Notes: generated from the sequence alone by a model not told the origin. A stretch of 64,000 nt of DNA from an uncultured Collinsella sp. (GCA_959602645.1 CAUGTZ010000006.1:1-64000), one strand, 5' to 3'. Shown: positions 8,491 to 17,859, counted from the first letter of the stretch. A program made the numbers and translations.

Positions 8491-9498
8491 CTAGTCGGTG
8501 AGTCCGTAGAACTCTTGGGAGGGTACGCGGTCGGTAAGAATCTCGAGCGCCCTATCCAAAGTAACACCGTTGTAGAGCGTTTGCTCCACGGCAAAGGTGA
8601 GCGGAATGTCTACGCCCAGTGAACGGGCGAGCTCGCTCACGCTGCGGGCCGCGACGGCGCCCTCGACCACCATATGTGTTCGCGTCTGGTACTCGTCGAG
8701 CGAAACGCCGTGGGCAAACTCGTAGCCAAAGGTGCGGTTGCGCGAATGCTCCGAAGTGCAGGTGGCGATAAGGTCGCCCATGCCGGCGAGTCCCATGCAG
8801 GTCATGGCCTGACCGCCGCGGGCGTGTACCAGGCGGCTGATCTCGGCCAGACCGCGCGTCATGATGAGGGCAAGCGTGTTGTCGCCCGCACCGGTGCCGG
8901 CAGAGATGCCGCATACGATAGCGATGACGTTTTTCATGGCGCCGCAAACCTCGACGCCTGTCATATCCTGCGACAGGTAGATGCGGAAGGCCGTCGAGAG
9001 GAGTAGGTCCTTAAAGGTCTCCCCTACCTGCGGGTCTTCGCTGGCGATGACGGCGGCAGAAAGTCCGCCGCGGCAGATCTCCTCGGCATGGTTGGGGCCC
9101 GAGAGCGCCGCCACACGCCGCTCGTTGCCGATCTCGCTGGCAATGACCTCGCTCATGAGCAGGCCGGACTCGGGCTCAATGCCCTTGGTAAGGCAGAGCA
9201 CCGGGGTGTCGGCGGCGATGAAGGGCGCTGTCTGATGACATACGCTTCGCAGGTGCGTGGAGGGCACGGCAAAGATAATGGCGTCGGCGCCGTCGAGCGC
9301 CTGGGCCAGGCCCGTCGTGGCGACAACGTTTTCCGGCAGCACGTAGTCCAATAGATAGCGGGGATTACGATGATCGCCGTTAATGCCGGCGGCCGTCTGC
9401 TCGCTGTGGGCCCACATGGTCACGCGCTCGGCTCGCGCGGCGGCAAGGCCGGCGACGGCGGTTCCCCAGGAGCCGGAGCCAATCAGCGCAACATTCAT
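8491..9498 (-). CDS. gpsA: Glycerol-3-phosphate dehydrogenase [NAD(P)+]
   Basis: A 335-residue enzyme reducing dihydroxyacetone phosphate to sn-glycerol 3-phosphate, the backbone for phospholipids. The N-terminal Rossmann motif VALIGSGSWGTAVAG, the catalytic Lys in CGAMKNVIAI, SGPNHAEEI and the ARGLAEISR-type helix are visible. It is followed upstream in transcription by plsY, so the operon couples glycerol-3-phosphate supply to its acylation. The glycan operon at 43-59 kb may draw on the same pool for CDP-glycerol. Confidence 0.95.
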   Translation of the reverse strand: MNVALIGSGSWGTAVAGLAAARAERVTMWAHSEQTAAGINGDHRNPRYLLDYVLPENVVATTGLAQALDGADAIIFAVPSTHLRSVCHQTAPFIAADTPVLCLTKGIEPESGLLMSEVIASEIGNERRVAALSGPNHAEEICRGGLSAAVIASEDPQVGETFKDLLLSTAFRIYLSQDMTGVEVCGAMKNVIAIVCGISAGTGAGDNTLALIMTRGLAEISRLVHARGGQAMTCMGLAGMGDLIATCTSEHSRNRTFGYEFAHGVSLDEYQTRTHMVVEGAVAARSVSELARSLGVDIPLTFAVEQTLYNGVTLDRALEILTDRVPSQEFYGLTD

Positions 9499-9507
9499 GA
9501 CTCTCTC

Positions 9508-10191
9508 CTACTTATCGTCGGGCTCGGTGACGCGCTTGGTAAACGAGAGCTTGGACTCCTTACCGGTCATGAGCTTTTTGATGTTCGCGCGATGGGCCCA
9601 CACTACGGTGATGCCGATTAGCGCCATGCAAAACTTGAGGCCCAGGCTGCTGTACGGAAAGACCGCGCAGGCAGCGATGGGAAGTCCGATGGCAGCGGCG
9701 AGCGAGCCCACCGACACAAACTTGGTGATGGCGACGGCCACGATAAACATGCCCAGCAGCGATAGGCCAATGGGCCAGTACCAGGCAAGAATTACGCCCA
9801 GGCCCACGGCGATACCCTTACCGCCGTGGAAGTTGAGGTAGGGCGAGAAGATATGTCCCCACACGGCAGCCAGGCAAATGACGCCGATCATCCAGTCACC
9901 GGCGGCACCAGGAGCCATGATGCTCACGGGAAAGCCATAGCCCACGCTCGCGATGAGTGGACGGGCGATAAGGACGCAGATGGCGCCCTTGAGGCAGTCG
10001 AGCAGCAGCGTGAGCGCGGCCACCTTGGGGCCGGCCACGCGCAGGGCGTTGGTGGTGCCGATGTTGCCGGAGCCCGCCTTGCGAATGTCCGTGTGGTTGA
10101 ACACGCGGCCCAGGATCAGGCCAAACGGAATCGCTCCGATAAAGAACGAGACCACGGCGCAGATGGCGGTCAGCAGGATCGGATTAAGCAT
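9508..10191 (-). CDS. plsY: Acyl-phosphate:glycerol-3-phosphate acyltransferase
   Basis: A 227-residue integral membrane enzyme adding the first acyl chain to glycerol 3-phosphate, using acyl-phosphate. The three signature loops are visible: GAIPFGLILGR with SGNIGTTNALRV, HIFSPYLNFHGGKGIAVGLG, and the late ITVVWAHRANIKKLM. Several membrane spans separate them. I place the start at ATG 10191 (MLNPILLTAI), which has an AAGGAG Shine-Dalgarno and overlaps the end of der by 8 bp. A longer open frame exists upstream but its extra residues are hydrophilic and not family-like. Confidence 0.93.
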   Translation of the reverse strand: MLNPILLTAICAVVSFFIGAIPFGLILGRVFNHTDIRKAGSGNIGTTNALRVAGPKVAALTLLLDCLKGAICVLIARPLIASVGYGFPVSIMAPGAAGDWMIGVICLAAVWGHIFSPYLNFHGGKGIAVGLGVILAWYWPIGLSLLGMFIVAVAITKFVSVGSLAAAIGLPIAACAVFPYSSLGLKFCMALIGITVVWAHRANIKKLMTGKESKLSFTKRVTEPDDK

Positions 10192-11518
10192 CCTTTTGCT
10201 CCTTCTTCCTAAAGAAGAGTCGAATGGGCGTACCGGCAAAATCGAAGGCCGAGCGCATGCGGTTCTCCACGTAGCGCTGGTAGGTGTCGTTGACCAGGTC
10301 GCTGTGGTTGACGAAGAACGTGAACGTCGGCGGGTTGACGCCCGTCTGGGTCACGTAGTGCATGCGCAGGCGGCGCTTGCCGTCCACCACGGTGTGGCCG
10401 AACTCGCGCAGGTCGGTGAGGAACGTGTTGAGGCGCGAGGTGCTGATCTTCTGCGAGCGCGTCTTTTCGGCTGCGTCGACCATTGCCCAGATCTTCTCCA
10501 CGCTGCGGCCGGTCAAGGCAGAGATGCGCAGGTACTGGGCCCAGGGAGCCATGACGCCCAGACGGCGGTCGACGGTCTCCATGCAGGCCTCGCGCTTGCG
10601 GTCGTCGTCGAGCAGGTCCCACTTGTTGAGCAGCACCACGATGGCGCAGCCGCGCTCGATGGCCAAGCCCATGACCTTCTGGTCCTGCTCGGTGACGCCC
10701 ACGGAGGCGTCGACGACGAGCAACGCCACGTCGGCGCGGTCGATGGCGCGCAGGCCACGGACCATGGAGTAGTACTCAATGTTCTCGTACACGGTGCTCT
10801 TTTTACGGATGCCCGCGGTATCGACCATGCGGTAGTGCTTGCCGTTGCGCTCGACGACCGTGTCGATGGCGTCGCGCGTCGTGCCGGCGATATTCGACAC
10901 GATGGAGCGGTCGGCACCCAGGATGCGGTTGAACAGCGATGACTTGCCGGCATTGGGGCGGCCGATAATGGCGACGTTCAGCGCGTCGGGGAACTCGTCG
11001 GCGACCTCGTCCTCCTCCTCGGGCAACAGGGCCACGATGTCGTCGAGCAGGTCGCCCGTGCCATGGCCATGCAGGGCCGAGAGCGGCGTGGGCTCGCCGA
11101 TGCCGAGCGAATAGAACTCCCAGATGCTGTCGTTCTCGCGATCGGGGTTGTCGAGCTTGTTCACCAGCAGAAAGACCGGCTTGTCGCAGCGCTTGAGCAT
11201 GCGGGCGACCGACTCGTCCTCCTCGGTGACGCCGGTGCGGCCGTCGACCACAAACAGGATGACGGCGGCTTCCTCGGCGGCGGCGAGTGCCTGGTCGCGG
11301 ATGGACGTGGCAAAGACGTCGTCGCTCTTGAGTGGCTCGATACCGCCCGTGTCGACGATGGTGAACTCGCGGCCGTTCCAATCGGCCGTGTGATACGAGC
11401 GGTCGCGCGTGACGCCGCGGGACTCGTGGACGATGGCGTCCGAGGTCTGGGCCAGGCGGTTAACGAGCGTGGACTTGCCCACGTTGGGGCGTCCGACGAC
11501 GGCGACGATAGGTTTCAT
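10184..11518 (-). CDS. der: Ribosome-assembly GTPase Der (EngA)
   Basis: A 444-residue tandem GTPase needed for 50S subunit maturation. Two complete G domains are present: the first with GRPNVGKSTL, DTGG and NKLD, the second with GRPNAGKSSL, DTAG and NKWD. A KH-like C-terminal domain ends RKKEQKDA. The start at ATG 11518 (MKPIVAVVGRP) is fixed by the family N-terminus and an AAAGGAG Shine-Dalgarno; an open extension of 57 residues upstream is not family-like. Confidence 0.96.
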   Translation of the reverse strand: MKPIVAVVGRPNVGKSTLVNRLAQTSDAIVHESRGVTRDRSYHTADWNGREFTIVDTGGIEPLKSDDVFATSIRDQALAAAEEAAVILFVVDGRTGVTEEDESVARMLKRCDKPVFLLVNKLDNPDRENDSIWEFYSLGIGEPTPLSALHGHGTGDLLDDIVALLPEEEDEVADEFPDALNVAIIGRPNAGKSSLFNRILGADRSIVSNIAGTTRDAIDTVVERNGKHYRMVDTAGIRKKSTVYENIEYYSMVRGLRAIDRADVALLVVDASVGVTEQDQKVMGLAIERGCAIVVLLNKWDLLDDDRKREACMETVDRRLGVMAPWAQYLRISALTGRSVEKIWAMVDAAEKTRSQKISTSRLNTFLTDLREFGHTVVDGKRRLRMHYVTQTGVNPPTFTFFVNHSDLVNDTYQRYVENRMRSAFDFAGTPIRLFFRKKEQKDA

Positions 11519-11528
11519 CTGCTCTCCT

Positions 11529-12971
11529 TTAATGGGTAGGGTCAGCGGAATTAGTAGAGTCGGCAGGCACAATGCCAAGGATGTGCTCCAGGGTATCGAG
11601 CAGCTCATGTGGCATGGTTGACACCACATGAACCTCGGCGCCGCGACTGGTAAGGCTTGCGAGTAAATCGTCACGATGATACTCGTCAAGCGTCATGCCG
11701 TCAGCGTTGAACATGAGCTTAGGCACAAAGAGCATAACCCCCGACAGGTCTTGCGGCAGCTGCTCCAGGATATCGCTCGCGACGATGAGTCCGGTCACGT
11801 CCACGTTGCCGCCAAAGTAGCGGTTTTTGATGGCTGTGACGGTGCCGGCGAGGCCGTGCGGCGATTCCACAAAGCGCGCCACGGTATCGCGCGCGCTGGC
11901 GCCCGAGAGGCACAGGAGGCGCTGGTCACGGGCGGTCATAGCCTTGCGAACGCTGGCAAGGCGCTCGGCGTCGGCGGCAAGGACATCATCTGTCTCGTCC
12001 AGATAGGAGCGGATCATGCCGATGCCGTCATAGTACTGCGGGTAGCCGTCGTAAAAGTCTGCCTCGGGCGGCTCGATGCCGGCGTCCAGATAGAACTCGT
12101 CGCTCATCTGGAAGGTGTGGCGGCCAAAGCGCTCGAAGGCACGGTCCTGGAAAGGCCGGATCATGGCAATGGTTTCGCGTGCGAGCTCGGGCTTGTCGCT
12201 GTAGGACCAGCTAAAGCGGTTCTGGTGCTTGGTAAAACCGAGCGGCACAATGCCCAGGCTGGTGATTTGCTCGTGCTCCTCGCAAAAGCGTAGCGTCTTT
12301 TCCAGCTCCTCGCCGTCGTTCATGCCGGGGCACAGCACGATCTGCGCGTGAATCTCGATGCCGGCGGCCATGATGGCCTCGAGTACGTCCATGCCGCGCT
12401 GGGCGTTGCGGCCCATCATGCGGCGGCGAACGTCGGGGCTCACGGCGTGGACCGACACGTTCATCGGACTCATGTTGCGATCGATAACGTTTTGCACGTC
12501 CTCGTCGGAAAGGTTCGTGAGCGTGACAAAGTTACCCTGCAAAAAGCTCAGGCGGTAGTCGTCGTCGCGAATGTAGAGCGTGGAGCGACCGCCCTTGGGC
12601 AGCATGGTCATAAAGCAGAACACGCAGGCGTTGACGCAGGTGCGCATGCCGTCAAAGATGGGGCCGTCGAACTCAAGGCCCCAGTCCTCTCCCGGGAAGC
12701 GGTCGAGCTCCACGGGGGTGACAGTGCAGTCGCGCGGATCGAATACCTCCAGCTCGACGGTGTCGTCGTCTGCCTCCCAGAGCCATACGATCATGTCAGT
12801 GAGTTGCTCGCCGTTGACCGTGAGCACGCGCATGCCCGGCTCGATACCCACATCCCATGCGGGCGACTCGGGACGCACGTTCTTTACGAGCGCGCCCTCA
12901 CCCGGCTCGGGGTCGCGGCTGCGCCCGTAATCGGCCACCTCGGCGGCGTATGCGGGTACGGTCTGGTCCAT
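11529..12971 (-). CDS. DUF512 protein: PDZ-like and radical-SAM-like domains
   Basis: A 480-residue protein of the DUF512 family, typically found beside der in Gram-positives. An N-terminal PDZ-like segment (VRPESPAWDVGIEPGMRVL) is followed by a radical-SAM-like core with a cysteine cluster CVNACVFCF (CxxxCxxC), then a C-terminal DUF512 part with GMNDGEELEKTL and IVPLGFTKHQNRF. The cysteine spacing suggests a 4Fe-4S cluster; the reaction is not established. The start at ATG 12971 lies 2 bp after the ispH stop. Confidence 0.85.
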   Translation of the reverse strand: MDQTVPAYAAEVADYGRSRDPEPGEGALVKNVRPESPAWDVGIEPGMRVLTVNGEQLTDMIVWLWEADDDTVELEVFDPRDCTVTPVELDRFPGEDWGLEFDGPIFDGMRTCVNACVFCFMTMLPKGGRSTLYIRDDDYRLSFLQGNFVTLTNLSDEDVQNVIDRNMSPMNVSVHAVSPDVRRRMMGRNAQRGMDVLEAIMAAGIEIHAQIVLCPGMNDGEELEKTLRFCEEHEQITSLGIVPLGFTKHQNRFSWSYSDKPELARETIAMIRPFQDRAFERFGRHTFQMSDEFYLDAGIEPPEADFYDGYPQYYDGIGMIRSYLDETDDVLAADAERLASVRKAMTARDQRLLCLSGASARDTVARFVESPHGLAGTVTAIKNRYFGGNVDVTGLIVASDILEQLPQDLSGVMLFVPKLMFNADGMTLDEYHRDDLLASLTSRGAEVHVVSTMPHELLDTLEHILGIVPADSTNSADPTH

Positions 12972-12973
12972 GA

Positions 12974-13870
12974 TTAGCGGCAAAGCTCCTTGATACGCTC
13001 TACGGCGCGTTCGATGTGTTCTTGCGGGGTGGAGGCTCCGGCAGTGATGCCAATGTGGCGCGCGTTGGCAAACCATGCGGCCTCAAGCTCGGAAGCTTCC
13101 TCGATGTGATGCGTGTGCTCACAGGCATCAGCGCAGATCTGTGCCAGGCGACGCGTGTTGCCCGAATTTTTGCCGCCCACGACGACCATGCAGTCGCAGC
13201 GGTTGGCGAGGGTTGCGGCTGCCTGCTGGCGCTCGCTCGTGGCTGCGCAAATGGTGTTGATCACACGCAGTTCCTGCACGCGCGGGGTGATGGAGGCCAC
13301 AACCTCGGCCAGGTTCTGCGCGGTCTGGGTGGTCTGCACAACCAGACCCACCTTGCCCTTGAGTGGCAGCGCGTCCGCATCGGCGGCACAGCTCACGACC
13401 TGTGCGTCATCACCAGCATGGCCAAGAATGCCCTCGACCTCGGGGTGACCCGGCTCTCCCACGACGATCACGCGGTAGCCCTCGCGCACCAGACGCTCGG
13501 CCGCCACGTGGACCTTCTTTACGTAGGGGCAGGTGGCGTCGACCACATCGAGGCCGCGCTCGCGAGCGGCATCGATGACCTGCGGCACCACGCCGTGCGC
13601 GCGGATGATCACGGTGCCCGACGCGGCGTCGTCCAAGGTCTCGGCCAGACCGACGCCTGACTCGGCGAGCTCGCGCACCACGATGGGGTTATGGATGAGC
13701 GGGCCCAGCGTGTGGACCTGAGCGTTCCCCCCTGCCTGCGGCGCGGCGGCCAGCGCCATGTCGAGCGCGCGCTGCACGCCGTAGCAGGTGCCCGCGTGGG
13801 CAGCGATCTCGATGGTGGGGACGACCTCCTCAGCGGCGGCCGCAGCGGTATTCATGACGTTCTCGCTCAT
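12974..13870 (-). CDS. ispH: 4-hydroxy-3-methylbut-2-enyl diphosphate reductase
   Basis: A 298-residue Fe-S enzyme performing the last step of the MEP isoprenoid pathway, giving IPP and DMAPP. The three cluster cysteines lie in HAGTCYGVQRAL, VDATCPYVKKVH and NTICAATSERQ; HGVVP, GEPGHPEVEG and VVVGGKNSGNT also match. The N-terminus is extended by a low-complexity Ala run. The start is uncertain: ATG 13870 has only a weak CAGG Shine-Dalgarno, and ATG 13855 is an alternative. An IspD-like gene at 45.9 kb lies in the glycan cluster and probably serves a different pathway. Confidence 0.94.
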   Translation of the reverse strand: MSENVMNTAAAAAEEVVPTIEIAAHAGTCYGVQRALDMALAAAPQAGGNAQVHTLGPLIHNPIVVRELAESGVGLAETLDDAASGTVIIRAHGVVPQVIDAARERGLDVVDATCPYVKKVHVAAERLVREGYRVIVVGEPGHPEVEGILGHAGDDAQVVSCAADADALPLKGKVGLVVQTTQTAQNLAEVVASITPRVQELRVINTICAATSERQQAAATLANRCDCMVVVGGKNSGNTRRLAQICADACEHTHHIEEASELEAAWFANARHIGITAGASTPQEHIERAVERIKELCR

Positions 13871-13872
13871 GG

Positions 13873-14601
13873 CTAGAACCTGCCCGGGTGCTCGGCGCAC
13901 AGGTCGTCGCGCATGGCGTAAACGCGGCTCATGGCCTCGGACTCAAACCATGCCAGGCGCTCCTTGCGCTTGAGCTCGGCCGGAGCATCGGATAGCGAGA
14001 TGGCCTTGCCGGCACGGATCCAGCACTTTTTGGGGCGCATGAGCTTTTTGCCTTTGGGCGTGATGTCGGACCAGCCACAAATGGCGAGCGGGTTGACGGG
14101 TGCCTTACCCATCTGGGCGATGAGCGCAAAGCCGCCATGGACCTCGGGCTTGATCTCGCGCGAGCGGATGCGCGTGCCCTCGGGGAAGATCAGGACGTCC
14201 TCACCGCGCTGCAGTGCATGCTGGGCGGCACGCAGACACTTCATGTCGGCGGTGCCACGCTCGACGGGAATGCCACCCACGCGGCTAAAGGCCCAGCGCA
14301 CAATCTTGCTCTTGGCGAACTCGGACTTAAAGATGGGGCGGATGCGGCGGCCGCCAAAGAACAGCGCCGTCTCCACGGCCAAGAGTTCGGCCATCGAAGT
14401 GTGGTTGCAGATGACCACGCTACCGCGGCCTTCCTGGCGCTCAAACAGCAAGTCGCTGTCCTCGACCTTCCAGCGCCACATGAGCTTGGAGAAGGCCCAC
14501 AGAATAGCCATGACCACCACGACGACGGCGCGGATGAGCGCCGGGAACTCGGCGTAGGGAGCGTTGTAGTAATCCTCGGGCGTCTGCTTAAACAGGCGCA
14601 T
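13873..14601 (-). CDS. plsC: 1-acyl-sn-glycerol-3-phosphate acyltransferase
   Basis: A 242-residue PlsC-type acyltransferase making phosphatidic acid from lysophosphatidic acid. It has an N-terminal membrane helix (VVVVVMAILWAFSKLM), the acceptor/donor motif ICNHTSMAE and the glycerophosphate-binding FPEGTR. The usual HX4D motif reads HX4E here (His-Thr-Ser-Met-Ala-Glu), a conservative change in the catalytic dyad. Together with gpsA and plsY in the same run it completes phosphatidate synthesis. Confidence 0.9.
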   Translation of the reverse strand: MRLFKQTPEDYYNAPYAEFPALIRAVVVVVMAILWAFSKLMWRWKVEDSDLLFERQEGRGSVVICNHTSMAELLAVETALFFGGRRIRPIFKSEFAKSKIVRWAFSRVGGIPVERGTADMKCLRAAQHALQRGEDVLIFPEGTRIRSREIKPEVHGGFALIAQMGKAPVNPLAICGWSDITPKGKKLMRPKKCWIRAGKAISLSDAPAELKRKERLAWFESEAMSRVYAMRDDLCAEHPGRF

Positions 14602-14604
14602 GGG

Positions 14605-15291
14605 CTACCTCCTTTGGTTGATGAGGTCCTCGATAATGCGTACGACCTCGTCGATGGTGTGGGCGGTGGAGTCGACGTGCACGGCGTCCTCGGCGGGCAC
14701 GAGCGGTGCGACCTCGCGGCTGCTGTCGAGCTTGTCGCGCTGCTTGAGGGCGTCGAGGGTCTCATCGACCTCGGCCTCGAGCTGCTCGGCAGTAAGCGGC
14801 TGGGCGTCGTTTTGGTGGCGCTGCAGCACGCGGCGGCGGGCGCGCTCACGCGGGTCGGCGGTCAGGAAGACCTTGACCTGCGCGTTGGGGAACACGACGG
14901 TGCCGATGTCGCGACCCTCGGCGACGATATCGCGGTCCTCGGCGGCGCGGCGCTGGTGGATGAGCATGGCGGCGCGTACGCCCGGGTAGGCCGAGACCTT
15001 GGACACGTTGGCGTCCACCTGCGGGGTGCGGATGGCAGCCGATGCGTCCTTGCCGTCGATGGTCAGGCGCGTGTCCTCGCCGGTGCCGTTGGTAAAGCGA
15101 ATCTCGATCTGCTCGGCGAGGGCATCGATGGCAGCCTCGTCGTCCAGGTCGATTCCGCGGTCGAGCGCGGCGAAGGTGACGGCGCGATACATGGCGCCCG
15201 TGTCGAGCTTGTTAAAGCCCAGCTGGCGGGCGATCTCCTTGGCGATAGTGGACTTGCCGGAACCGGCGGGGCCGTCGATGGCGACGATCAT
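14605..15291 (-). CDS. cmk: Cytidylate kinase
   Basis: A 228-residue CMP/dCMP kinase. The Walker A motif GPAGSGKSTIAKEIA is at the N-terminus; LDTGAMYRAVTFAA and the GRDIGTVVFPNA motif follow. The start at ATG 15291 (MIVAIDGP) is set by the family N-terminus and an AAAGGAAG Shine-Dalgarno. The stop is 3 bp before plsC. In many Gram-positives cmk pairs with plsC and der, as here. Confidence 0.95.
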   Translation of the reverse strand: MIVAIDGPAGSGKSTIAKEIARQLGFNKLDTGAMYRAVTFAALDRGIDLDDEAAIDALAEQIEIRFTNGTGEDTRLTIDGKDASAAIRTPQVDANVSKVSAYPGVRAAMLIHQRRAAEDRDIVAEGRDIGTVVFPNAQVKVFLTADPRERARRRVLQRHQNDAQPLTAEQLEAEVDETLDALKQRDKLDSSREVAPLVPAEDAVHVDSTAHTIDEVVRIIEDLINQRR

Positions 15292-15357
15292 GCAATGCTT
15301 CCTTTCGGGTGTTGACGTGCTGGTATGGTTCGCGGGCATTGGGGCGCGGCGAATTGC

Positions 15358-16323
15358 TTAGCCCGTGTAGCGCTCGCGGTAGGTGTTGCGCTTGGGCGCG
15401 GAGCCGTGGCTACCGTGGTGACGCGTGCGGCTGGCGGTGTTAGTCGCCGGCGCGGCGGCGCGTTTGGAGTTGGCCTGCTTGGGAGGGATACCGCCGGCCT
15501 TAAGGATCTGCACCTCGCGGTCGGTGAGTTCGCGCCACGAGCCTTTGGCCACGCCCTCGAGCTCCAGGCCGGCAAAGTTACAGCGGTGCAGGCGGATCAC
15601 CGGATGGTGGATCTTGCTCAGCATGCGCTTGACCTGGTTTTTGCGGCCCTCGCGGATGATGACCTCCACGGAGGTGGTGCCGGGCTTGACGCCTTGGGGA
15701 GCTACGGCCGCGGCCTCGCGAGCGGTGATGACGCGGCAGATCGCCGGCTGGCACAGGCCGTCGTCGAGCTCGATGCCGCGGCGGAGCGGCTCCAAGTCGC
15801 GATCGGTCAGGTGGCCGTCCACGAGCGACTGATAGGTCTTGTAGACGTGCTTGCTGGGGTGCAGCAGATCCTGCGACAGGTCGCCGTCGGTGGTAAAGAG
15901 CAAAAGGCCCGTGGTGTCGCGGTCCAGGCGGCCCACCGGGAACAGGCCCGGAAATCGGTCGCGGGGAACCAGATCTGCCACGCAGGGGCGCTCCTGAGGA
16001 TCGCTCATGGTGGTGAGGTAGCCGGTCGGCTTGTAGAGCATCAGGTACACGGCGCCCTGGTTGAGCTTGACGGGCATGCCGTCGACTTCGATATGGTCGC
16101 GATCGACGTCGACCTTGGTGCCCAGTTCGGTCGCGACCTGGCCGTTGACGGTCACGCGGCCGGCGGTCATCAGGTCCTCCGAGCCGCGGCGGCTTGCCAC
16201 GCCCGCGCGCGCCAAAAAGCGCTGTAGGCGCATCGTGTGTGGGTAGACGGGCTGGGCATCGGTCGCGGGCGCGCCCGCGACGCCGGCGGTGCGCGTCTCC
16301 CCTACTTCGTTAGTCCTCGTCAT
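15358..16323 (-). CDS. rluB: rRNA pseudouridine synthase, RsuA/RluB family
   Basis: A 321-residue enzyme. The N-terminal S4 RNA-binding domain (MRLQRFLARAGVASRRGSED) is followed by the catalytic domain with the conserved Asp in VGRLDRDTTGLLLF and KTYQSLVDG. The C-terminal tail is basic and low-complexity (Ala/Arg/His-rich, NTYRERYTG at the end). The ATG at 16323 has a GGAGG Shine-Dalgarno and overlaps scpB by 14 bp; a second ATG directly before the S4 domain is possible. The scpA-scpB-rluB order is common in Firmicutes and Actinobacteria. Confidence 0.9.
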   Translation of the reverse strand: MTRTNEVGETRTAGVAGAPATDAQPVYPHTMRLQRFLARAGVASRRGSEDLMTAGRVTVNGQVATELGTKVDVDRDHIEVDGMPVKLNQGAVYLMLYKPTGYLTTMSDPQERPCVADLVPRDRFPGLFPVGRLDRDTTGLLLFTTDGDLSQDLLHPSKHVYKTYQSLVDGHLTDRDLEPLRRGIELDDGLCQPAICRVITAREAAAVAPQGVKPGTTSVEVIIREGRKNQVKRMLSKIHHPVIRLHRCNFAGLELEGVAKGSWRELTDREVQILKAGGIPPKQANSKRAAAPATNTASRTRHHGSHGSAPKRNTYRERYTG

Positions 16324-17038
16324 GCAAATCCTCCGAGGTCTCGTCGACGACCAGGGTCTCCAAGTCCTCGACTGCCTCAACATCTTCAACATCGGTATCG
16401 AGCAGTTCGCGCTCTTCGTCCAGGTCTTCGGCCTGCTCCTCAAGCGTGGACTGAATGCTGCGGCCGCTCAGGCGCTCGCGGATAAACTGGCGCGATTGCT
16501 CGTCGGGCGCAAACTGCTCCAGATCGGGCAGGTCGCGGGTGGAGCGCAGGCCGAACTTTTCCAAGAAGGCGTTGGTCGTGCCGTAGATGATGGCCTGTCC
16601 TCGCTCGGGGTCGCGGCCGAGCTCGCGCACCAGGCCCTTGTCCACGAGCGACGCGATGACGCCGTCGGAGTTGACGCCGCGGATGCCCTTGACGACCTCG
16701 CGCGTGACGGGCTGGTGGTAGGCGATGACAGCCAGGGTCTCGAGCGCCGCCTGCGACAGTTTTTGCGTGTCCCAGCTCAGCACGTAGGCCTCGACCACAT
16801 CGTGATAGGCGGGATGAGTAAACAGGCGCCAGCCGCCGGCGACCTCGCGCAGCTGAAAGCCGCGGTTGGCCTCCTCATACTCAACCTTAAGCTCGGCCAA
16901 CAGCGACGCGCACTCGCCGGGGGCGATATCCAGCGCACCTGCCAGCGCGGGCGCGCTGACGGGGTCGCTCGACACCAGCAGCAGCGCCTCGAGGGCGCCT
17001 TTGAGGCTGTTTGCCTCCAGCGTAGAAAGGGTTGACAT
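16310..17038 (-). CDS. scpB: SMC-associated segregation and condensation protein B
   Basis: A 242-residue ScpB: two winged-helix domains (about 10-170) with LKGALEALLLVSSDPVS, LSQAALETLAVIAYHQP and the conserved IRGVNSDGVIASLVDKGLV. An acidic C-terminal tail rich in Glu/Asp follows. It bridges SMC and ScpA in the condensin complex. ATG 17038 has an AGGAGC Shine-Dalgarno 12 bp downstream of the scpA stop. Confidence 0.93.
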   Translation of the reverse strand: MSTLSTLEANSLKGALEALLLVSSDPVSAPALAGALDIAPGECASLLAELKVEYEEANRGFQLREVAGGWRLFTHPAYHDVVEAYVLSWDTQKLSQAALETLAVIAYHQPVTREVVKGIRGVNSDGVIASLVDKGLVRELGRDPERGQAIIYGTTNAFLEKFGLRSTRDLPDLEQFAPDEQSRQFIRERLSGRSIQSTLEEQAEDLDEERELLDTDVEDVEAVEDLETLVVDETSEDLHDED

Positions 17039-17049
17039 AGTTGCCGCTC

Positions 17050-17859
17050 CTATTCGGTGAGCTCGGGGCCCTCGCCAGGCACGTATGCCTCGGCGCCCTC
17101 GACTCGGTTGATGCAGATGGTTCCAAAGATCTCGTCCTGGCTCAGCGTGAGCGAGCCGCGTTTGGCGAGCTCGAGCATAGCCAGGAAGGTGACGACGAGC
17201 TGCTCGGTGGTGGCGTCGCCGTCCAGCAGCTCGCGAAAGGTGCAGGTTTGATGCGCCATGGTAAAGCGGTCGACCGAGGCCACCGTCAGGTCGAGCGGCA
17301 CGCGATGCGGTGCCACGTGCTCGGCTTCCAGCAGGAAGGTCTGGCGCTTACCGTCCAGGTCGGCGCAGATGACGGCGAGGCCGCGCAGGGTGATACCGGC
17401 CAGATAGTCGGGCATAAGGCCCAAGAACTCGGGGTCGGGGCCGGCCACGCGCGGATGCATGCGGCTCTCGGCCTGCATGCGCGCGCCAAGGGCAGCCGCC
17501 GCGCCCTTAAACTGTTTGTAGGCGATCAAGCGCTGGATCAGGACCTCGCGCAGGGCATCGCCGTCGAGCGCATTGAGTTCCTCGAGATCTTCGTCAAATT
17601 CGTCATCGTCGTCGGCTGTGCGCGGGGCCTCTTGGGGCACCAGCGAGGCGGCCTTGATGTCCAAAAGGGTTGCCGCGACCAGCAAAAAGTCGCTCGCCAC
17701 GTCCAGGTCAAGCGCCTCGATGCGCTCGACCTCGGCAAGGTATTGCTCGGCCACCTCGCTGATCGAGATGGCGCCGATATCTACTTTTTGGCGAGTTACC
17801 AGCTGCAGCAGCAGGTCGAACGGTCCGCTGTAGACCTGCGTCGACACGCGATACGACAT
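17050..17859 (-). CDS. scpA: SMC-associated segregation and condensation protein A
   Basis: A 269-residue ScpA kleisin: N-terminal FDLLLQLVTRQKVDIGAISI, the SMC-neck-binding helices around DFLLVAATLLDIKAASLVP, and the C-terminal winged helix. The acidic linker (DDDDEFDEDLEELN) is typical. The start has a strong AAAGGAGG Shine-Dalgarno. An 84-bp gap upstream separates it from the protease gene and may hold a promoter. Confidence 0.93.
   Translation of the reverse strand: MSYRVSTQVYSGPFDLLLQLVTRQKVDIGAISISEVAEQYLAEVERIEALDLDVASDFLLVAATLLDIKAASLVPQEAPRTADDDDEFDEDLEELNALDGDALREVLIQRLIAYKQFKGAAAALGARMQAESRMHPRVAGPDPEFLGLMPDYLAGITLRGLAVICADLDGKRQTFLLEAEHVAPHRVPLDLTVASVDRFTMAHQTCTFRELLDGDATTEQLVVTFLAMLELAKRGSLTLSQDEIFGTICINRVEGAEAYVPGEGPELTE

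Noticed and set aside
6910..8622. A 570-codon plus-strand open frame opposite the desulfurase and rpe genes
   Set aside because: It lies antisense to two confidently assigned genes, has no recognisable domain and shows the His/Gly/Val-rich composition of GC-rich shadow frames.
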